From an uncultured Ruminiclostridium sp. (GTDB lineage: Bacteria; Bacillota; Clostridia; Oscillospirales; Ruminococcaceae), in NCBI GenBank assembly GCA_947594425.1, contig CANQED010000003.1, positions 143,793-207,792 on the forward strand: DNA of 64,000 bases, read 5' to 3'. The notes under the pieces are model-generated. The model did not search any database and was not told the DNA's origin. It saw only the letters and a program-made list of their open reading frames with translations. Position numbers and translations under genes: made by a program. Below are positions 46,093 through 56,296 of the stretch, piece by piece (position 1 is the first letter of the stretch; every line of letters begins with the position of its first letter).

Positions 46093-46863
46093 TCATTTTT
46101 TCTGATTTTTGTTGTAGATTATAAGCAGTCCCTCGAGTACAAGGTCGGGAGCGAGCAGTATCTCCCGCCTGCAAAGGGGTATCACATAGGGCGAAGTGCC
46201 GCCGGTAGCGACCACAAAGGCCTTTTCGCCGAGCACCTCTTCAAATCTCTCTATCATACCGTCTATCATGCACGCCATACCGGTGATAACTCCCGCGCGC
46301 ATGCTGTCGGGACTGTTCTTTCCTATAACGACGTCCACCGGGTGTGAGTCTACCAGCGGCAATGCCGCCGTACCCGACGCGAGCGCCTTAAAGGACATAG
46401 TAATGCCGGGGGCGATTATGCCGCCGAGCATAGCGCCCTGCTTGTCTATCGCGCCTATCTTAAGGCAGGTACCTATATCCACAAATACGCAGGGCGTGCT
46501 GTATTTGTTCTTCGCCGCCACCGCGGCGCATACAAGGTCGCTTCCGAGCATAGAGGGGTCGTCTATCTTGATATTGAGCCCCGTCTTAAGTCCCGGGCAT
46601 ACTACAAGCGGCTTTACCCCGCAGAGTACCTCAATGCCCTGCTCGAGCTGAGCAGTCACGGGCGGCACGACCGACGAGATTATCCCGCCGCTTATCTGCT
46701 CGGGCGAGAACCCGTACAGCGCGAGGATATCCTTAAGCACTATCGCGTATTGATCCTTCATATATGAAACATTAGTATCTATACGGGAGAAAAATTTCAG
46801 CTCCTCGCCCTCAAATCCTCCGAAAACAATATTAGTATTTCCGACATCAACCGTCAGTATCAT
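46093..46863 (-). CDS. coaX: Type III pantothenate kinase
   Basis: MILTVDVGNTNIVFGGFEGEEL and VFVDIGTCLKIGAIDKQGAMLGGIIAPGITMS. Confidence 0.95.
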   Translation of the reverse strand: MILTVDVGNTNIVFGGFEGEELKFFSRIDTNVSYMKDQYAIVLKDILALYGFSPEQISGGIISSVVPPVTAQLEQGIEVLCGVKPLVVCPGLKTGLNIKIDDPSMLGSDLVCAAVAAKNKYSTPCVFVDIGTCLKIGAIDKQGAMLGGIIAPGITMSFKALASGTAALPLVDSHPVDVVIGKNSPDSMRAGVITGMACMIDGMIERFEEVLGEKAFVVATGGTSPYVIPLCRREILLAPDLVLEGLLIIYNKNQKK

Positions 46864-49666
46864 CTTTCTTCTCCTTCTTTTCCCTCTTTGACAGCAATTG
46901 CTCTATATCCGCAAAGCGCTGGGCTCTGTCCTCCTCGCTGTCGGTGCCGAAAGGCTCTTCATCACCGTCGGCGTTGAGCAGTGACAGGTCTGCTTTTACG
47001 GGCAGATTTAGCCGTCTTGGCAGCAGTATCATAAGTACAAACAATACTATCCCCGCAAAGGTGAGTATCAGCGCGCCGGGGTAGCCCGCGGGGGTGAATT
47101 TAAGCTCCACGGTGTGGCTGCCCGCCGATACGTCGAGCGCTATCAGCGAATTAGCAAGCACCGTGTAATAGTTGGCTTTCTCGCCGTCTACAAATACCTC
47201 CCAGCCCTTTTCTGCGGGGATGGTGGTAAACAGTGTGCGCTCGGTATCGGCGTTTACGGTTATCTTTACGTCGGTGCCCGAGAGCCTCTCGACCACGGTA
47301 TCCTTATTCAGCGCATTGAGATTATTTATCGCTTCCTGCTCGGCGGCGGGGTCGTATACCACAAACTGCGGCTGCTGGAAGTAAAGGTCATTGCGCTTTA
47401 GATCAAGGCGCACCTCTATCTCCTCGCCCTTTTTAAATGTGCCGAGCTTCTTTATATTCTGATTATCCGACTCAAAGAGCACGTCCTTATAGCTGCCGTT
47501 TACGTATACGTATACCTCGCGCTGATAGTCGGTAGGGATAAACATATACACGTCGCCGTCCTTAGGCGAGGTGATATTGTATGTCACCGACGCGTCATTT
47601 CCGGGGTTGGTAAAGCCTAAATGCTCATCGGCGTACCCGCCCTGCGTGCAGTTTTTGGGTATAGGCTCGCCCGCGCTTATCTCGGTATATATGCCCGACG
47701 CGTCATCGCCCGTCATAGCGGTTAGCAGGGTCTCCTGATTGATAAACGGCTTGCCCTTTTCGGGCTCGTTTTTCTTTACGGCGGTATCGGTGAGATACGC
47801 TATCGGGAGCGCGTCGGGGTTCTCGGTGACGGTAATTTTGCTCTTGTCGCCCTTTATGTTATCCTTGCCGCCCTCGGCGTCAAGTATGTATTTTACTCCG
47901 AAGATATCGCAGGTCGGCGGTGTATTTCCCGAAAAGCGGGTATAATGTCCGTTTGAGGTAAACCCGTAGTACCCGAGCATATCTATCGCGCGGGCGTTTA
48001 ATGTGCTGCTCGAGTGCGACAGCCCGTACATCCCCGTGGCAATAGGGTCGTTTACCGTGCGGAAAAAGTTCTTCTCTATACGATAAAAGCCGGGGTCGCT
48101 CTCCTTTATCTCGGCGACCTTTTCTCTTAAGGGCACGATAATATCTATATAGCTCGGCTTAGTGGAATAGGTGATATCCTCGTCCATTTTAGTAAACGAA
48201 TTAGACGCGTTAAAGCTCATCTCTCCCGCCGTCAGCGCCACTATCATAATAACCGCCGACATAGAGAGCAGCCGCCCGTTCTTATACGTTCTGCGCACGC
48301 ACATTATCGCCGCCGCCGCTATTATAATAAATATCAGCGCGGGGAAAACTACCGACGCGGGGTCGAATACCTCTCTGCCGCCGTCCCCGAGGCTCTCGAT
48401 AAAATTATCTCTCCCCTCGGCGAATATCAGCAGCATAATTATCGCGAGCGTAGACACCCCTACCGACCTACCGCTTACGTCCTTTAGCCGCTCGAACATA
48501 TGCGCCGCCATAACAACAAGCAGCAGCGATATTATAAACGAATATCTGTACGGCAGCCAGTTAGGCACCTGTCCGCCGTGCCACATCATATCGGCGGGCT
48601 TTATGTACATACACAGCAGCAGCGCCGCAGTCAGTCCGCCGCCCGCTAACCTCTGCGAGAGCGGTATCTTCTTGCAGAAGAAGAACAATGCCGCGAGTAT
48701 CAGCGTTATCGACCCGCAGAATAAGAACGGCAGTCCGTCCATACGCACCGTGTCGTAAGAATTTAAGAACAGCTTTCTGAATACGTCCGCTATCTCAAAA
48801 TTGTTGGTGAGCGAATAGTCGGGGTCGGTAAACTCGAGCTTTCCGTTTTGTAAAGAATAATATACGGGTATCAGCATAAACGCGCTTATCATAGCCGAGG
48901 TGATACCAGAAAGAGCGGCAAGCGCGCCCTTTCCGACAAATTTGACGCATACGCTCTTTGCCCCCGCCGAATAATCGGCGTTAGCAAAATATGCCGCGAT
49001 ATAATACAGCACCGTAAATATCGCTATCATAAAGCCGATATAGAAGTTGGTGACAAACGCGTATACCAGCGACAGTACCAGCATGCGAAAACGATTATGC
49101 TTTACCAGCGCCTCTACTCCCCACATAACTATAGGAAGTATCAATACCCCGTCGAGCCACATCGGGTTCATGGTCTGCACTATCGCAAAGGCGCACAGCG
49201 CGTACAGCGGGGAGAATATCACCGCGGTGGTCTTTTGCAGCCCGCGCGCGCGGTGAAGATAAAGGGACAGCAGACACCCGCAGGTGCCTATCTTAGCGAT
49301 TATCATCCACATCAGCCCGTCGGTTATCATATCGCGCGGGAACAGCCAAACTATAATATTAAACGGGCTTGCAAGATAATAGCCGATTATGCCGAAAAAT
49401 TCGCCCGACAGGTTGCGGCTCCAGCAGTAAAACAGGCTCTCTCCGTTGCCGAAAACGTCGTGCATATAGTCATAATAGTATACGTACTGCGCGTTTAAGT
49501 CGAGCGCGAGCACCGATTTTTCGGACGGTACTCCGAATAATAAATAGCAGCTGAATATAAGCCCCGCGCATAAAAAGAACGCGGCGAACAAATAGCCGCT
49601 TTTATACAGCGCCGACCGTATGTGTAAAAGCTTTTGCTTTATATCAGTGTTAGCCAAATCAGACAT
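46847..49666 (-). CDS. YfhO family membrane protein
   Basis: About 940 aa multi-TM protein: LNAQYVYYYDYMHDVFGNGESLFYCWSRNLSGEFFGIIGYYLASPFN; C-terminal VFVDGEKANYYTVLANSLIALDVSAGSHTVELKFTPAGY. Confidence 0.88.
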   Translation of the reverse strand: MSDLANTDIKQKLLHIRSALYKSGYLFAAFFLCAGLIFSCYLLFGVPSEKSVLALDLNAQYVYYYDYMHDVFGNGESLFYCWSRNLSGEFFGIIGYYLASPFNIIVWLFPRDMITDGLMWMIIAKIGTCGCLLSLYLHRARGLQKTTAVIFSPLYALCAFAIVQTMNPMWLDGVLILPIVMWGVEALVKHNRFRMLVLSLVYAFVTNFYIGFMIAIFTVLYYIAAYFANADYSAGAKSVCVKFVGKGALAALSGITSAMISAFMLIPVYYSLQNGKLEFTDPDYSLTNNFEIADVFRKLFLNSYDTVRMDGLPFLFCGSITLILAALFFFCKKIPLSQRLAGGGLTAALLLCMYIKPADMMWHGGQVPNWLPYRYSFIISLLLVVMAAHMFERLKDVSGRSVGVSTLAIIMLLIFAEGRDNFIESLGDGGREVFDPASVVFPALIFIIIAAAAIMCVRRTYKNGRLLSMSAVIMIVALTAGEMSFNASNSFTKMDEDITYSTKPSYIDIIVPLREKVAEIKESDPGFYRIEKNFFRTVNDPIATGMYGLSHSSSTLNARAIDMLGYYGFTSNGHYTRFSGNTPPTCDIFGVKYILDAEGGKDNIKGDKSKITVTENPDALPIAYLTDTAVKKNEPEKGKPFINQETLLTAMTGDDASGIYTEISAGEPIPKNCTQGGYADEHLGFTNPGNDASVTYNITSPKDGDVYMFIPTDYQREVYVYVNGSYKDVLFESDNQNIKKLGTFKKGEEIEVRLDLKRNDLYFQQPQFVVYDPAAEQEAINNLNALNKDTVVERLSGTDVKITVNADTERTLFTTIPAEKGWEVFVDGEKANYYTVLANSLIALDVSAGSHTVELKFTPAGYPGALILTFAGIVLFVLMILLPRRLNLPVKADLSLLNADGDEEPFGTDSEEDRAQRFADIEQLLSKREKKEKKDDTDG

Positions 49667-50594
49667 CCTTTCGGTGAGTGTCGGTACCCGTTTTTTGCGA
49701 GATAATGTACCTCGGGCGGCACTTTATCTCCTCGTATATCTTGCTCAGATAATAGCCGATGATCCCCACGCCGAGCATAAGTATACTGCCCGTAAGCAAT
49801 ACAAGTATTATCACGGTGGAAAATCCGTCGGCGGCGTTTCCCATACAAAAGTTGACAAGCGTCTGCACGCCGAGTATCAACGAAAAGATAAAAAACAGCA
49901 CGCCCGACCACGTGATAATGTGCATAGGAAAATCCGTAAAGCCGGTTATCGAGCTTATCGCGTACTTAAACAGCTTTGAGAAAGACCATTTGCTCTGCCC
50001 CGCGTGCCGCTCGGCTACGTCAAACTCCACCCGCTCGGACTTAAAGCCGACCCAGCCCGACAGCGCTCTGAAAAACGTCAGCCGCTCGGGCAAGTCGTTA
50101 AGCGCGTCTACCACCTTACGGTCGAGCAGCTTATAATCGCTCGTGCGGTCGAGGTCTATCCCCGAGCTCTTTCTCATAATGCGGTAAAAGGTCTTAGCAA
50201 ACAGCTTATATATCAGGCTCTCCTTGCCGCGCGAAGCTTTGACCGCCTCGACGACCTCCGCGCCGCCCTGCCACAGCTCGTACATTTGCTTAAGAAGCGC
50301 GGGCGGGTGCTGTAGATCGCAGTCCATTACCGCGACGCAGTCGCCTGCGGCATTTTTCAGCCCCGCAAAAATCGCGCTCTCCTTGCCGAAATTGCGGGAA
50401 AAACGAAGCCCGCGAATATGCGGGTCGTCCTGTGAGAGCTGGGTTATCGTCTGCCACGACCCGTCGCGCGAGCCGTCGTCGACGAATATAAGCTCATACT
50501 CCGCCGTCAGAGCGGACACCACCGCCGCTATCTCGTTTGCGGCGGCGGGTATGTTTTCCTGCTCGTTGTAGGCGGGAATAACTATCGAAAGCAT
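49659..50594 (-). CDS. Glycosyltransferase family 2, GtrB/CsbB-like
   Basis: LSIVIPAYNEQENIPAAANEIAAVVSAL, FVDDGSRDGSW, two C-terminal TM helices. Confidence 0.93.
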   Translation of the reverse strand: MLSIVIPAYNEQENIPAAANEIAAVVSALTAEYELIFVDDGSRDGSWQTITQLSQDDPHIRGLRFSRNFGKESAIFAGLKNAAGDCVAVMDCDLQHPPALLKQMYELWQGGAEVVEAVKASRGKESLIYKLFAKTFYRIMRKSSGIDLDRTSDYKLLDRKVVDALNDLPERLTFFRALSGWVGFKSERVEFDVAERHAGQSKWSFSKLFKYAISSITGFTDFPMHIITWSGVLFFIFSLILGVQTLVNFCMGNAADGFSTVIILVLLTGSILMLGVGIIGYYLSKIYEEIKCRPRYIISQKTGTDTHRKDV

Positions 50595-50598
50595 CAGC

Positions 50599-50985
50599 TT
50601 ATTCTCCGAGTATGCTTATAGAGACCGTCTTATCCCTCTCGCCGTCAAAATCGAGATAGATTATGTACTGCGACAGCCCGAGCGAAAGCTCGCCGTTTTC
50701 TATCATGACCGATACGGAATTTCCCGCGAGCTGATGGCACAGCGCGGGGCGCAGCTCTTCTTTAGCGAGCGAGGACAGCTTTTCGTAAAATTTGAGATAG
50801 CCGTCCAGCGTCTCGGGGTCGTTCGTCGCGGTAACGACCGACGCGGTGGTGTGCATAGTGCTTATCGTGCATATGCCTGTGCGTATATCGGTACAGCGCA
50901 GGGCGGACATAACGTCGTCGGTGATGTCCATATACCCCTGCTTTTCGCCCATATTGACGGTAAGGTTTTGTTTGTAGCTTTTCAT
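50599..50985 (-). CDS. YjbQ family protein (UPF0047)
   Basis: RTGICTISTMHTTASVVTATNDPETLDGYLKFYEKLS...LCHQLAGNSVSVMIENGELSLGLSQYIIYLDFDGER. Confidence 0.88.
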   Translation of the reverse strand: MKSYKQNLTVNMGEKQGYMDITDDVMSALRCTDIRTGICTISTMHTTASVVTATNDPETLDGYLKFYEKLSSLAKEELRPALCHQLAGNSVSVMIENGELSLGLSQYIIYLDFDGERDKTVSISILGE

Positions 50986-51070
50986 CGGATCTTTTCCTTT
51001 CAATATGTAAGGTCGGTGTATCAAGTGTGCTTACAGTATACCATAAAACACACGGCTTGTCAAACTCGGC

Positions 51071-52153
51071 TCACACCGCCGAGGCGATAATATCTCCCAT
51101 CTCAGAGCAGGACACTTTCTTCATGTCCTCGCTCATAATGTCGCCGGTACGATAGCCGTCGGACAGCGCCTTGCTGACAGCCGCCTCTACAGCGTCCGCC
51201 TCGTCAGCCATATCAAAGCTATAGCGCAGCATCATAGCGGCGGAGAGTATAGTCGCTATAGGGTTAGCCTTATTCTGTCCCGCGATATCGGGGGCGGAGC
51301 CGCCGCTCGGCTCGTAAAGACCGAATTTGCTCTCGTTCATGCTTGCCGAGGCGAGCATACCGATAGATCCCGTTATCATACTTGCCTCGTCGGACAGTAT
51401 ATCGCCGAACATATTCTCTGTGACAAGCACGTCAAACTGCGCGGGGTCTTTTACAAGCTGCATTGCGGAATTGTCGACGAGCATATGCTCTAGCGTTACC
51501 TCGGGGTAGTCCTCAGCTACCTCGGTTATCACCTTTCTCCATAGGCGCGAGGACTCCAGCACGTTAGCCTTGTCTACGCTCGTCACCTTTTTGCGGCGCT
51601 TCATTGCCACGTCAAACGCCTTTATCGCTATGCGGCGTATCTCGCTCTCGCTGTATACGAGCGTGTCTGTTGCGACCTGCATGCCGTCAATAGTCTCGGT
51701 CTTCTTCTCGCCGAAATACAGTCCGCCGGTGAGCTCTCTCATGATGAGCATATCAAACCCGCGGTCGCTTATTTCCTTTTTGAGCGGGCAGGCTCCCGAC
51801 AGCTCGGGATATAGCACGCAGGGACGGAGATTGGCGAATAATCCTAAAGCCTTTCTTATGCCGAGCAGGCCCGCCTCGGGGCGCAGGTTAGGCGGCAGCT
51901 TATACCACGGAGACGTTGTCGTGTCCCCGCCGATAGAGCCCATAAGCACCGCGTCGGAGCGCTTGCACTCGTCTATAGTCTCCTGCGTCAGCGGCTCGCC
52001 GTTTACATCTATCGAGCAGCCGCCCATAAGCAGCTGGGTATACTCAAACTCGTGGCCGAATTTTGCCGCTACGGCGTCGAGCACCTTCATCGCCTCGGTG
52101 ATTATCTCGGGGCCGATACCGTCGCCCTTTATCACCGCTATTTTCTTTTTCAT
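51071..52153 (-). CDS. leuB: 3-isopropylmalate dehydrogenase
   Basis: KKKIAVIKGDGIGPEIITEAMKVLDAVAAKFGHEFEY...EPSGGSAPDIAGQNKANPIATILSAAMMLRYSF. Confidence 0.96.
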   Translation of the reverse strand: MKKKIAVIKGDGIGPEIITEAMKVLDAVAAKFGHEFEYTQLLMGGCSIDVNGEPLTQETIDECKRSDAVLMGSIGGDTTTSPWYKLPPNLRPEAGLLGIRKALGLFANLRPCVLYPELSGACPLKKEISDRGFDMLIMRELTGGLYFGEKKTETIDGMQVATDTLVYSESEIRRIAIKAFDVAMKRRKKVTSVDKANVLESSRLWRKVITEVAEDYPEVTLEHMLVDNSAMQLVKDPAQFDVLVTENMFGDILSDEASMITGSIGMLASASMNESKFGLYEPSGGSAPDIAGQNKANPIATILSAAMMLRYSFDMADEADAVEAAVSKALSDGYRTGDIMSEDMKKVSCSEMGDIIASAV

Positions 52154-52166
52154 ATCAAATGCCTCC

Positions 52167-52649
52167 TTATGCTTTAAGCGAATTGAGCAATCCGCCCTTG
52201 CTGATTATATCCTTTATAAATTCGGGGAAAGGCTCGGCGTGATAGCTCTTGCCCGTGGTGATATCGGTTATCTCCCCCGTGTCAAAGTCCACCGCGACCT
52301 CGTCGCCGTTTTGTATCTCACGCGCCGCCTCCTCGCACTCGAGGATAGCGAGCCCTATATTTATCGCGTTGCGGTAGAATATGCGGGCAAAAGTCCCCGC
52401 TATGACGCAGGATATGCCGCTCGCCTTAATCGCTATCGGGGCGTGCTCTCTCGAGCTGCCGCAGCCGAAATTCATTCCCGCTACTATTATATCGCCCTGC
52501 TTTACATTCTTGACAAAGTCCTTGTCTATGTCCTCCATACAGTGGCTCGCAAGCTCCTTATGGTCGGAGGTATTTAGGTATCTTGCGGGTATGATAACGT
52601 CGGTATCGACGTTGTCGTTATACTTATGTACTGTGCCCTGTGCTTTCAT
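52167..52649 (-). CDS. leuD: 3-isopropylmalate dehydratase small subunit
   Basis: [47 protein letters not shown]. Confidence 0.96.
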   Translation of the reverse strand: MKAQGTVHKYNDNVDTDVIIPARYLNTSDHKELASHCMEDIDKDFVKNVKQGDIIVAGMNFGCGSSREHAPIAIKASGISCVIAGTFARIFYRNAINIGLAILECEEAAREIQNGDEVAVDFDTGEITDITTGKSYHAEPFPEFIKDIISKGGLLNSLKA

Positions 52650-52665
52650 ATCTATCTTCCTTTCG

Positions 52666-52971
52666 TTATTTTTCTTCAAAATCGGCGCATTTACGCATTT
52701 TGACGTAGGGGCGGACTATATTGTCCGCTATCTTTAGATGCTCGGGATGGACAGAATACGCCCTCAGCGCCGCCTCATTGTCAAAGGCGCTGTCGAGCAT
52801 AAGGCTGCCGTTTGACGAGCTGAGCAGGTCGGTTATCACCTTTATCTCAACTATGCCGTCTATCTTGCCCTTAAGCCCCTCGAGCCCCTGCTTAATCAGC
52901 GCCTTGCGCTCTTGCTTTTCGTCGTCGGAGAGCTCGTCCTTAAGATCCCATATTATTATATGCCGTACCAT
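52666..52971 (-). CDS. Dabb-type (stress-responsive alpha/beta barrel) protein
   Basis: [48 protein letters not shown]...[28 protein letters not shown]. Confidence 0.88.
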   Translation of the reverse strand: MVRHIIIWDLKDELSDDEKQERKALIKQGLEGLKGKIDGIVEIKVITDLLSSSNGSLMLDSAFDNEAALRAYSVHPEHLKIADNIVRPYVKMRKCADFEEK

Positions 52972-54227
52972 CAGTCAGTCCCCGTTATTTTGCCCGCTAT
53001 CGCGCTTGCCGCTGCGACTACGGGGCTTGCGAGGTATACCTCGCTGTCGACGTGTCCCATTCTTCCGACAAAGTTGCGGTTGGTGGTGGAAATTGCGCGC
53101 TCGCCCGCCGCGAGTATGCCCATATGCCCGCCGAGGCAGGGTCCGCAGGTCGGGGTGGAGAATACGCAGCCCGCGTTTATAAATATCTCTGCAAGCCCCT
53201 CCTTTATGCACTGCATATATACCTTTTGAGTGGCGGGGATAACTATACAGCGCACGCCCTTTGCTATATGCTTTCCATTAAGTATCTCGGCGGCGGCTCT
53301 CATATCGCTTATCCTGCCGTTGGTGCAGCTGCCGATAACCGCCTGATCTATCTTGATATCCTCTTTTATCTCGTCGACGGTCTTAGCGTTCTCGGGCAGG
53401 TGGGGGAAAGATACCGTCTGCTTTATCGTGCTAAGGTCGATATCGTATGTCTTTTGATATACCGCGTCGGGGTCGGGCTTAAATATCTGATACGGGCGGT
53501 CTGTTCTCTCTTTTACATATGCCTCGGTCAGCTCGTCCGCCTCGAATATCCCGTTTTTAGCTCCCGCCTCGATAGCCATATTGGCTATGCAGAGCCTGTC
53601 GTCGACCGAGAGCGATTTTAATCCCTCGCCGACAAATTCCATAGAGCGGTACAGCGCGCCGTCAACGCCTATCATACCTATGATATGTAAGATAACGTCC
53701 TTGCCGCTGACGTGCTTATTAAGCTTTCCGGTGAGGTTGAATTTTATTGCGCCGGGCACCTTGAACCACGCCTCGCCTGTCGCCATCCCGGCCGCCATAT
53801 CGGTCGAGCCCACGCCGGTAGAGAAAGCGCCGAGCGCTCCGTAGGTGCAGGTGTGGCTGTCCGCGCCTATGCACAGCTCGCCCGGGGCGATGAGCCCTTT
53901 CTCGGGGAGCAGGGCGTGCTCTATTCCCATATCGCCGACGTCATAATAATTCTTGATGTCGTATTTTCCCGCAAAGTCGCGGCACTGCTTGCACTGCGTC
54001 GCCGCCTTGATGTCCTTATTAGGGGTAAAGTGATCCATTACGAGGGATATTTTCTCCCTGTCAAACACCTTGTCAAAGCCCGCCTTATTAAACTCGTTGA
54101 TAGCGACGGGGCTTGTGATGTCGTTTCCGAGCACCATATCGAGCTTAGCTCTTATAAGCTGCCCCTCTCTCACACTGTCAAGTCCCGCGTGCTTTGCCAG
54201 TATCTTCTGGCTCATTGTCATTCCCAT
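52971..54227 (-). CDS. leuC: 3-isopropylmalate dehydratase large subunit
   Basis: [64 protein letters not shown]. Confidence 0.96.
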   Translation of the reverse strand: MGMTMSQKILAKHAGLDSVREGQLIRAKLDMVLGNDITSPVAINEFNKAGFDKVFDREKISLVMDHFTPNKDIKAATQCKQCRDFAGKYDIKNYYDVGDMGIEHALLPEKGLIAPGELCIGADSHTCTYGALGAFSTGVGSTDMAAGMATGEAWFKVPGAIKFNLTGKLNKHVSGKDVILHIIGMIGVDGALYRSMEFVGEGLKSLSVDDRLCIANMAIEAGAKNGIFEADELTEAYVKERTDRPYQIFKPDPDAVYQKTYDIDLSTIKQTVSFPHLPENAKTVDEIKEDIKIDQAVIGSCTNGRISDMRAAAEILNGKHIAKGVRCIVIPATQKVYMQCIKEGLAEIFINAGCVFSTPTCGPCLGGHMGILAAGERAISTTNRNFVGRMGHVDSEVYLASPVVAAASAIAGKITGTD

Positions 54228-54242
54228 TTTATAATGCCTCCT

Positions 54243-55805
54243 TTATTTATTGCCTTTTAACAGCATATATTCCAAAGAATCGGTCAGTGCGCTGACGCTC
54301 GCGCTTATGATGTCCTCGCTCGCGCCGACGGTCGTCCATACGTCGCTGCCGTCGCTGCTCTCTATAAGCACCCTCGTCACCGCGGCGGTGTCCTTTCCGC
54401 CGATAACTCTTACCTTATAGTCTATAAGGTGCATTTTGCCGAGCACGGGATAGAATACCTCGAGCGCCTTTCTGAGCGCCTTATCTATCGCGTTTACGGG
54501 TCCCTCGCCCTCGTCGGCGGTTATCTCGTAACGGTCTCCCACTCTCACCTTTATCACGGCGTTTGCCTTTTCCGCGCCGTTTTTGCCCTGAGAGGAGATG
54601 ACGTTATAATGCTCTATCTCAAAGTGCGGGGCAAATCTCCCGAGCTCGCGCAGTACCATCATATCAAAGCTCGCCTGAGCCGCCTCAAATAACAGCCCCT
54701 GCTGCTCGAGCGTTTTGAGCCGCGCGGTGACAGCCTTTGTCTCGGGGCTGTTCTTGTCGAGAGTAGGGTCAAAGCGCTTTAGCTCGGACAGTATGGCGGC
54801 TCGCCCCGATACCTCCGACAGCGGCAGACTGCGCTCGTTGCCCACGCTCTCGGGTGGGATATGCTCATAGCTGACGGGGTTCTTTGTTACGCCGTCCGCA
54901 TGCATCCCCGCCTTATGTGAGAATGCCGACGAGCCCGTAAACGGCATCGTTCTCGGCAGCTTAATATTGGCTATCTCTGCTATATACCTTGCCGTGTCGG
55001 TAAGCTGCGTAAGCTGTGCGCGCCCGATACAGCGGTCGGAGTATTTCAGCACGAGGTCGGCTATTACCGTGGCGAGGTTTGCGTTTCCGCAGCGCTCGCC
55101 TATCCCGATAAAGGTGCCCTGTATATGGTCCGCGCCCGCTCTGTACGCCGCTAAGGTACCCGCGACCGCTAAGCCGCCGTCGTCGTGGCAGTGTATGCCG
55201 ATACGCACGTCGGCGCGCTTTTTCGCCGCCTTAACTATGCGGGATATCTCCTCGGGCAGACAGCCTCCGCGCGTATCACACAGGGCGAGTACCTCCGCGC
55301 CCGCGCGCTGTGCGGTCATTAGCACCTCTTCGGCATAATCGGGGTCGTCCTTATACCCGTCAAAATAATGCTCCGCGTCAAATATCACCTTTCGCCCTCG
55401 GCTCTTAAGATAGGCGATGCTGTCGCGTATCATATCGAGATTTTCTCCCGCGGATACGCCTAATATCTCCTCCGCCTGCATCTTCCACGCCTTTCCGAAT
55501 ACCGCGACATACTCGGTGTCCGCCTTTATCAGCGCGGCGAGATTGCCGTCCTTGTCGGCGGGTATGCCCTTTCGCGCGGTCGAGCCGAAAGCCACCGCCT
55601 TTGCCCCGTAGGTCGGGCGTATTTTTTTAAAAAAGTCCAGATCCCTCGGGTTAGAAAACGGGTTGCCCGCCTCGATAAAATCTATGCCGAACTTATCCAG
55701 CGCCGAAAATATCTTCAGCTTATCGTCGAGCGAGAAGCTTATGCCCTCGCCCTGCGCCCCGTCCCTTAACGTCGAGTCGAACAGCTGCGTTCCTGCCGCC
55801 GACAT
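54243..55805 (-). CDS. cimA: (R)-citramalate synthase
   Basis: LFDSTLRDGAQGEGISFSLDDKLKIFSALDKFGIDFIEAGNP...FSHKAGMHADGVTKNPVSYEHIPPESVGNERSLPLSEVSGRA; CimA-like pattern and length (520 aa). Confidence 0.9.
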   Translation of the reverse strand: MSAAGTQLFDSTLRDGAQGEGISFSLDDKLKIFSALDKFGIDFIEAGNPFSNPRDLDFFKKIRPTYGAKAVAFGSTARKGIPADKDGNLAALIKADTEYVAVFGKAWKMQAEEILGVSAGENLDMIRDSIAYLKSRGRKVIFDAEHYFDGYKDDPDYAEEVLMTAQRAGAEVLALCDTRGGCLPEEISRIVKAAKKRADVRIGIHCHDDGGLAVAGTLAAYRAGADHIQGTFIGIGERCGNANLATVIADLVLKYSDRCIGRAQLTQLTDTARYIAEIANIKLPRTMPFTGSSAFSHKAGMHADGVTKNPVSYEHIPPESVGNERSLPLSEVSGRAAILSELKRFDPTLDKNSPETKAVTARLKTLEQQGLLFEAAQASFDMMVLRELGRFAPHFEIEHYNVISSQGKNGAEKANAVIKVRVGDRYEITADEGEGPVNAIDKALRKALEVFYPVLGKMHLIDYKVRVIGGKDTAAVTRVLIESSDGSDVWTTVGASEDIISASVSALTDSLEYMLLKGNK

Positions 55806-55806
55806 A

Positions 55807-56280
55807 TCAGTCGCGCTCCAACGCGCATATGCCGGTGCGTACGAGCTTGTTTATCTTAAACGGCTTTAGCAGTCCGATAAACGAGTTTATCTTTTCGGGC
55901 TCGCCCGTAAGCTCGAGCATAAGCCCGTCCTCGCCGACGTTTACCACCTTAGCGCGGAAAAGATTTGCTATCTCGATTATCGGCTGGCGCGACGAGGGCG
56001 AATTGCCCGCGCGTATAAGTATATGCTCTCTGCACACCGCGTCGTGAAGTATCTTTACCTCGGACACGTCGTATAATTTGAGCAATTGCTTTTCTATCTG
56101 CTCTATAGTGCCGCTGTCGCCCTCGGTGACAATGGTCATGCGCGACAACGCGGGGTTCTCGGTCTCAGCCACGTTAAGGCTCTTTATATTATATCCTCTG
56201 CGGCTGAAAAGCCCCGTTACTCTGCCCAAAACGCCTATGCTGTTATCCACCAGCACGGACAGTACATATTGATCGGTCAT
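55807..56280 (-). CDS. ilvN: Acetolactate synthase small subunit
   Basis: YVLSVLVDNSIGVLGRVTGLFSRRGYNIKSLNVAETENPALSRMTIVTEGD. Confidence 0.95.
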   Translation of the reverse strand: MTDQYVLSVLVDNSIGVLGRVTGLFSRRGYNIKSLNVAETENPALSRMTIVTEGDSGTIEQIEKQLLKLYDVSEVKILHDAVCREHILIRAGNSPSSRQPIIEIANLFRAKVVNVGEDGLMLELTGEPEKINSFIGLLKPFKINKLVRTGICALERD

Positions 56281-56296
56281 TTCTTCTCCTTTCGCC

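Noticed and set aside
51570-52577. 335-aa forward ORF opposite leuB/leuD
   Set aside because: Shadow ORF; leuB and leuD are unambiguous.
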